This document shows, piece after piece, positions 54,674 to 58,730 of a DNA stretch of 58,730 nucleotides (positions are counted from its first letter, which is position 1; every line of letters begins with the position of its first letter). Both the position numbers and the translations under genes were made by a program. The stretch lies in NCBI GenBank assembly GCA_001598975.1, contig BBXU01002030.1, positions 1 through 58,730 on the forward strand. The letters are read 5' to 3'. The notes beneath the pieces are model-generated. The model made no database searches, was not told where the DNA came from, and saw only the letters and a program-made list of their open reading frames with translations. Source of the DNA: Parachlorella kessleri. Its lineage: Eukaryota > Chlorophyta > Trebouxiophyceae > Chlorellales > Chlorellaceae.

Positions 54674-56145
54674 CCGACCGCCTTGAGCAGCCCTGCAGCA
54701 TAGCAAGCAAAGCAGGCGGTGGCTGAGCTGAGATACCCAACTGACCGCACTGCTCGCGCTTGTGTGTGAAGCCCTGCGGAGGGCACCCTTGACTGGTAGG
54801 GAGGAGAGGCATTGCTTAGTTTCATTTGTTGCGCAGCATAGCACGGCGTGCCCCCCGGCTGCCTTGGGGCCTTGAGAGGCCCCGCTTGTCCGGCGCGCGT
54901 GCTTTCCTTTTTGCTTGTACCTCCATTAGCTTCTTTGCTTGTATACATGCCTTTGCAAAGAGTGTACCCATGTCGCTAAGATCTTCCGGTACCCAAGTGA
55001 GAGCAAGTTTTGTAACCAATAGTTCTGGGTTACCCCCGTGAACGAAGAACGTGACCTGTCCCCAAGACTCAGGCGCGATCTGCATCCAGTCCTGTTCACA
55101 CAGCTCAACTCTCACTCCCCGTCCGCACTACCTGCCACCTATGCTTATAACAAGACACAGAGCATAACTGCATAGAACCCTGTCAGCCGGTTTACCCGTA
55201 CCTCCTCTTTGAACGCATTACCTGCCACCCTAAATAGAATCACGCGGTCCGTTACCTGCAATTTAGTCGTGGTCCAGCACTAGTCCAGCACTCTTGGGCA
55301 GTGGCGAATGTAGTCCCACTACATCCAGCCAATGCCCCTGCAGCTTAGCAAACAACGCGCACTGCAGCCTCAATCGCGCCCTGGCACTTGTGCTCCGCCC
55401 AGACTCTTATTAGAATGGGTGGCAGGTAGTGCGAACAGGGAGTCAGAGTTGAGCTGGACTGACAGGGCTGGATGCAGAATGAGCCTGAGTCTTGCCTGAG
55501 TGCTCTTATGCTTAAAAGTTTGGAAGCCCCAAAGCATACCCTGCAGCCAGTCCTGCGTATAGTCTTGAGAACCTACTCACTACCTGCCACCATAGCAATC
55601 GTTGCTTCAGAAATCACGATGGAATGCACGTGACAAGAAGAGGTCAGACAGCAATTTCGCAGGTGTCAGCTGCGTCAGTTAGCAAAGCGTAGGGTGACAT
55701 CATTTAGTGCCTCGCAACCACTCCCACCAGCACTTCTAAAGCCCACGTCAGCAAACAGGCTGCTGACCTTCCTCAACCATGCCGACAGCACAGACCAGCT
55801 GGCACCCATCGCTGGTGAAGGCATCATGCGTTCCGCCGGTGGTTGGCAAGCTAAGCGCGGCTCTTTCACAAACAGGATTGATCAAATCACTGCAGATGTG
55901 TTTGGTCATAGCCAGCCAAAAGTAGCCGAGATCGATGACGCCGGGCGCCCAGGTGGCGCGTAGCCTATGGTGTGATGCATTGTGATAGGGGCAGGTGGCT
56001 AACACAACGCCTCTCGCGACCCTCAAAGTGATAAACTCTAGAATGCCCTGTATTTAGTCACAGTCCTTGGCAGTTCCCTAGCTGCAGCCGCCGCTCCTAG
56101 CCGCCCTTCCCAACCTTTTGTAGCATCGCGAGCCCGTCAGCAGCC
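54674..56145. other. Intergenic with foldback repeat
   Basis: About 1.5 kb between the first and second B12D-like genes. The middle is taken up by the foldback element at 55065-55495. An 89-codon open frame at 55694-55963 has no family match. A stretch near 55609-55660 weakly resembles 15-55 of this window. Confidence 0.45.
55065..55495. repeat. Foldback (MITE-like) element with imperfect inverted arms
   Basis: The left arm (about 55065-55150) matches the reverse complement of the right arm (about 55405-55495) over some 85 bases, sharing CTGCATCCAG, CAGCTCAACTCT, ACTCCC and GCACTACCTGCCACC; by eye identity is about 80 per cent. The spacer holds the unit at 55141-55230 that recurs near 27.3 and 44.7 kb, itself a diverged version of the arm. 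There is no coding capacity. It looks like a non-autonomous transposable element or a cluster of inverted minisatellite units. Target-site duplications were not identified. Confidence 0.65.
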
Positions 56146-57051
56146 ATGGTTGGACCCACGATCCCTAGGCTTGCTAAGGAGATTGCAGTGTGGCGCTTCG
56201 GCGGTGGCACATTCCCCAAGCCTCCCATGGATGTGGTGAGTCCCTCAAGAGGCCTGCTAAGCAAGGTGCTGCAGATGGTGCAGGCTCTTATGCCCCTTCA
56301 GGCTTGTAGAACTCTCCTGAGCTTCATGAAAAGAACACTCCCACACTATCTGATGGGTGTGCTGGTTTTCTGTTGCCTGCAGGCTCCCCTCCTCACCATG
56401 ACAGCTCTTGCCTGCATAGCCGCCACCTACATGTCTATCCGCGACATAAGGACAAATCCTGACGGTGAGCACACCTTGCTGCCCTTTGGGTATGATCCTC
56501 GGCCATCACTGCCTGTAGTTTCGCATGTTTACAACGTGCACGCAACCCTTGCTGCGCCCTGCCACTCTAGGTGCCAGGCTGTAGTTGTGGTAGCCAACAT
56601 GCGCTGCGCTGTCTCTATTTTGCCTGCAGTGAGGCTGACAAAGGCCCACCGGGCTGACGAGATGGCAGAGCTGTCAACTGGCCTTGAGCGGGCGCAGGGC
56701 TACTGCCAAAAGGGTGTCTGGTCCTCCCTCTTTGCCAAGATCGGCTCGGTGCGTCCTGGCCTTGTTATGTCTTGCCGGGACCGGGATCAGGGCCCCCTGT
56801 TGTGTATCTTGTCACTGAGATGTCACTTCTGTCAGTGTTGCTGCCCGCGGGGCTTGAGGCAACTATGGCCAGTACCTGCAGTGCGCCTGCAGCAGGTATT
56901 TGCATGTCTTGTGCTCCAACTCTTTGAAGGATGACAGAGTCGTTGGGACCAGCGGCTGACTCTCTCTTACCTGGCTTTGCTTGTCTGTCGCCTTGTGCAG
57001 ATGTATGACACATCCGCAAAGAGCACCTTCGTGACTTATGGGCGCGAGTAA
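56146..57051 (+). CDS. B12D/NDUFA4 (complex I MLRQ)-like small membrane protein, copy 2
   Basis: Four exons: 56146-56235, 56383-56464, 56630-56748, 57001-57051; 342 nt, 113 residues. It has the copy 1 layout: a FPKPPMDV approach, a membrane segment (APLLTMTALACIAATYMSIR), then NPDV at the exon 2/3 junction and a polar helix (RLTKAHRADEM). The C-terminal half is longer and Lys/Gly/Ser-rich (FAKIGSMYDTSAKSTF). It is probably mitochondrial, by family. The first exon start is supported by alignment with copy 1. An unspliced reading through exon 1 and intron 1 stays open but would drop the conserved helix, so splicing is required. Confidence 0.7.
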
Positions 57052-58038
57052 GGAGCGAGAGTGTGAGACTTGTACCCATATATGCCCATTCTCTACTTGC
57101 TTTCTCTTTGCTGCTCTCCCTTGGAGGACTTGCCGCTGGCTGGTACTGCCAAGCTGCAAGTTGACTATGTATACCCTGTTTCATTTTTGTTGGCACTTCC
57201 CCTTTCCGGGCAAGTAGGCTCTCCTTTCAAGCTTCCATAGTGAGGGCTGATCCTGTATCCTATCGTCCTGCATCGCTGGGACTTGCACGATATCACAAAG
57301 TGTGTTTTCTGTCCGCCTTGGTTGTGGCAAGGTAATGCATGGACATGCTCTTACACCCCGCACATGTCAACCCGTCGGTAAAGGCCTTTATGATATGTTC
57401 CCGTTTTGAAGCAGGCCGTGCGCCAGCTGCCAGCTGCCAGCCCAGTGGGACACATAAACTGCGCCTTAGCAAATACACTTCTCCTGAACCAGAGAGCAGA
57501 CTGGTCTAGCAAACTAGACCAAAACTGCCTACACCGGGTGGGCTTGCTCGTAAGGGACTCCAAGGAAGCTCCAGGCCATCCTAGCTTCCGCTTGTTGCTG
57601 TTGGTGTTTCAATAGCACTCAAATAGCTTAAGGGTTATACTTGATGAAGCCCTGCTACGGTAGTTCACAACACCAGCGCATCCCTTGCACCATTCTTGTG
57701 TGCCTGCAGGCACACCTGGCAAGCGTGCCGACAATTCCAGTGTCGCCCGCTGTCTTTCACCTGTCATCATGAACAGATGCAAGTGGTGAAGCCTGCTGGG
57801 TCGCAAGTAGCATCCACCATCAAAGGGAGACTCGCACGATAGAGCATGAAATGATTCATCTCATTATAGACGTCTGTGTGATTAAGCAACTGCGTGCGGC
57901 CATTGAAACTATGGTCCATAGTCAGGGAGCGCCAGCGCCTCACGGGATGTCCATGGAAGGTGCTTCGTCAGACTCGCCCCAAGCTGCGAGCTTGAAACCC
58001 GGACCCACGCGAGGCGATGTTGAAAGACATTTAACAGC
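57052..58038. other. Intergenic
   Basis: Between the second and third B12D-like genes, almost 1 kb. No domain-bearing open frame, repeat or RNA gene recognised. Confidence 0.4.
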
Positions 58039-58574
58039 ATGGGTCGCGCAGCAGGTAATTTCCAGTGGTTCAGGAACCGGCCGGACGTTTGGCCTGTGGT
58101 GGGGGCCTTAGCAATTGGAGTCGGACTGGTGCTATACTCTTCCGGAAGGCACCTGTGGACCAACCCCGAAGGTGGGATCCGTGAGCGAAACGCCCTGTGC
58201 AGGGTTTGGGCCTTGGAACAAACAGGGTCCCTTATTTAGCTGTTTGAATAGAAGGTTTCGAGCACCGCACAGTGAAAGTACAGCTATTCAGGTGGTGCCT
58301 GGCTTGCGAGCGACGGTTGCTACGTGGCCATGACACAGATAGTTTGCCTGCCAGACTACTGCCCTCAGTAGCCATCTTGGGTCAAGAACGTTTCCCTGTA
58401 CAACTACCATCAGCAGTCACAGGGCGGGGCGCCTGTTGTTGCACCATGGTGGCTGCAGTGCACCTCAGCAAAGAGCAGAGGGCTCTGGGACCCGTCGATG
58501 ATGCTGGCAGGACAGCTGAGAGAGCTAAGGGGTATAGCAGCTCTGTCTTCCGCAACACCGGCGAGGTGGGTTGA
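58039..58574 (+). CDS. B12D/NDUFA4 (complex I MLRQ)-like small membrane protein, copy 3
   Basis: Two exons visible: 58039-58171 and 58459-58574, about 82 residues. The helix WPVVGALAIGVGLVLYSSGR is followed by NPEV, with the intron after the first base of the valine codon exactly as in copy 2, and by HLSKEQRALGP. The N-terminus is shorter than in copies 1 and 2 and lacks the KPP motif. The frame ends at a TGA at 58572-58574. Just before it, GAG is followed by GTGGGT, which could be a donor, so a further exon beyond the window is possible by analogy with copy 2. Confidence 0.65.
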
Positions 58575-58730
58575 GCACTTGCTCGATGACTCGCTTGAGA
58601 TGTGGTTGAGACCTGCCCAAATGGTATTAGCAGGGTGCTAAAGGTCAAACTCAGTTCCCAGGGGTGAAGATATTGCAGCTGGAGGTGTGTGTGTGTGTGT
58701 TGGGGGAGGGGGGGGGTGGGGGGGGTCGGG
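58575..58730. repeat. (GT)n and G-rich tail of window
   Basis: A GT dinucleotide run at about 58685-58700 passes into G-runs to the end of the window. It is simple sequence. The abrupt G-rich end may mark an assembly break or simply the window edge. Confidence 0.7.

Overview
The window reads as nuclear DNA of a green alga. Every larger gene is broken by many short GT-AG introns (a few GC-AG), the DNA is moderately GC-rich, and the gene set mixes plastid functions (an HCF101-type Fe-S carrier with a transit-like N-terminus), plant-type agmatine deiminase, EGF/exostosin glycosyltransferases and a C2CD3-type centriole protein. The last implies a lineage that builds, or recently built, basal bodies. 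I see no bacterial, organellar, CRISPR or transposase-coding sequence.

Layout: (1) 0.3-4.2 kb, two tandem minus-strand F-box/LRR genes with the same three-exon plan. (2) 4.9-17.8 kb, a 20-exon minus-strand C2CD3 homolog of about 2,922 residues; all splice phases close without a stop. (3) 18.5 kb, a small profilin-like gene. (4) 19.8-34.5 kb, two 17-exon EGF-exostosin (GT47) genes facing tail to tail, 16 of 17 exons identical in length, with a peptidyl-tRNA hydrolase 2 gene in the spacer. (5) 35.1-44.2 kb, GET3 (minus) and HCF101 (plus), two deviant-Walker-A ATPases sharing a 268-bp head-to-head start region. (6) 45.1-48.3 kb, an ankyrin/F-box/LRR gene that needs one base removed to read through. 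(7) 48.6-52.6 kb, agmatine deiminase. (8) 53.7-58.6 kb, three consecutive small genes of the B12D/NDUFA4 (MLRQ) family.

The genes form no single pathway. What stands out is local duplication: F-box/LRR twice in direct orientation, GT47 twice inverted, B12D-like three times in direct orientation. A degenerate dispersed repeat, partly arranged as a foldback, sits in intergenic DNA and one intron. Exon coordinates were derived by hand from splice signals, reading-frame continuity and family similarity. Products are inferred from recognised family motifs, without database searches.
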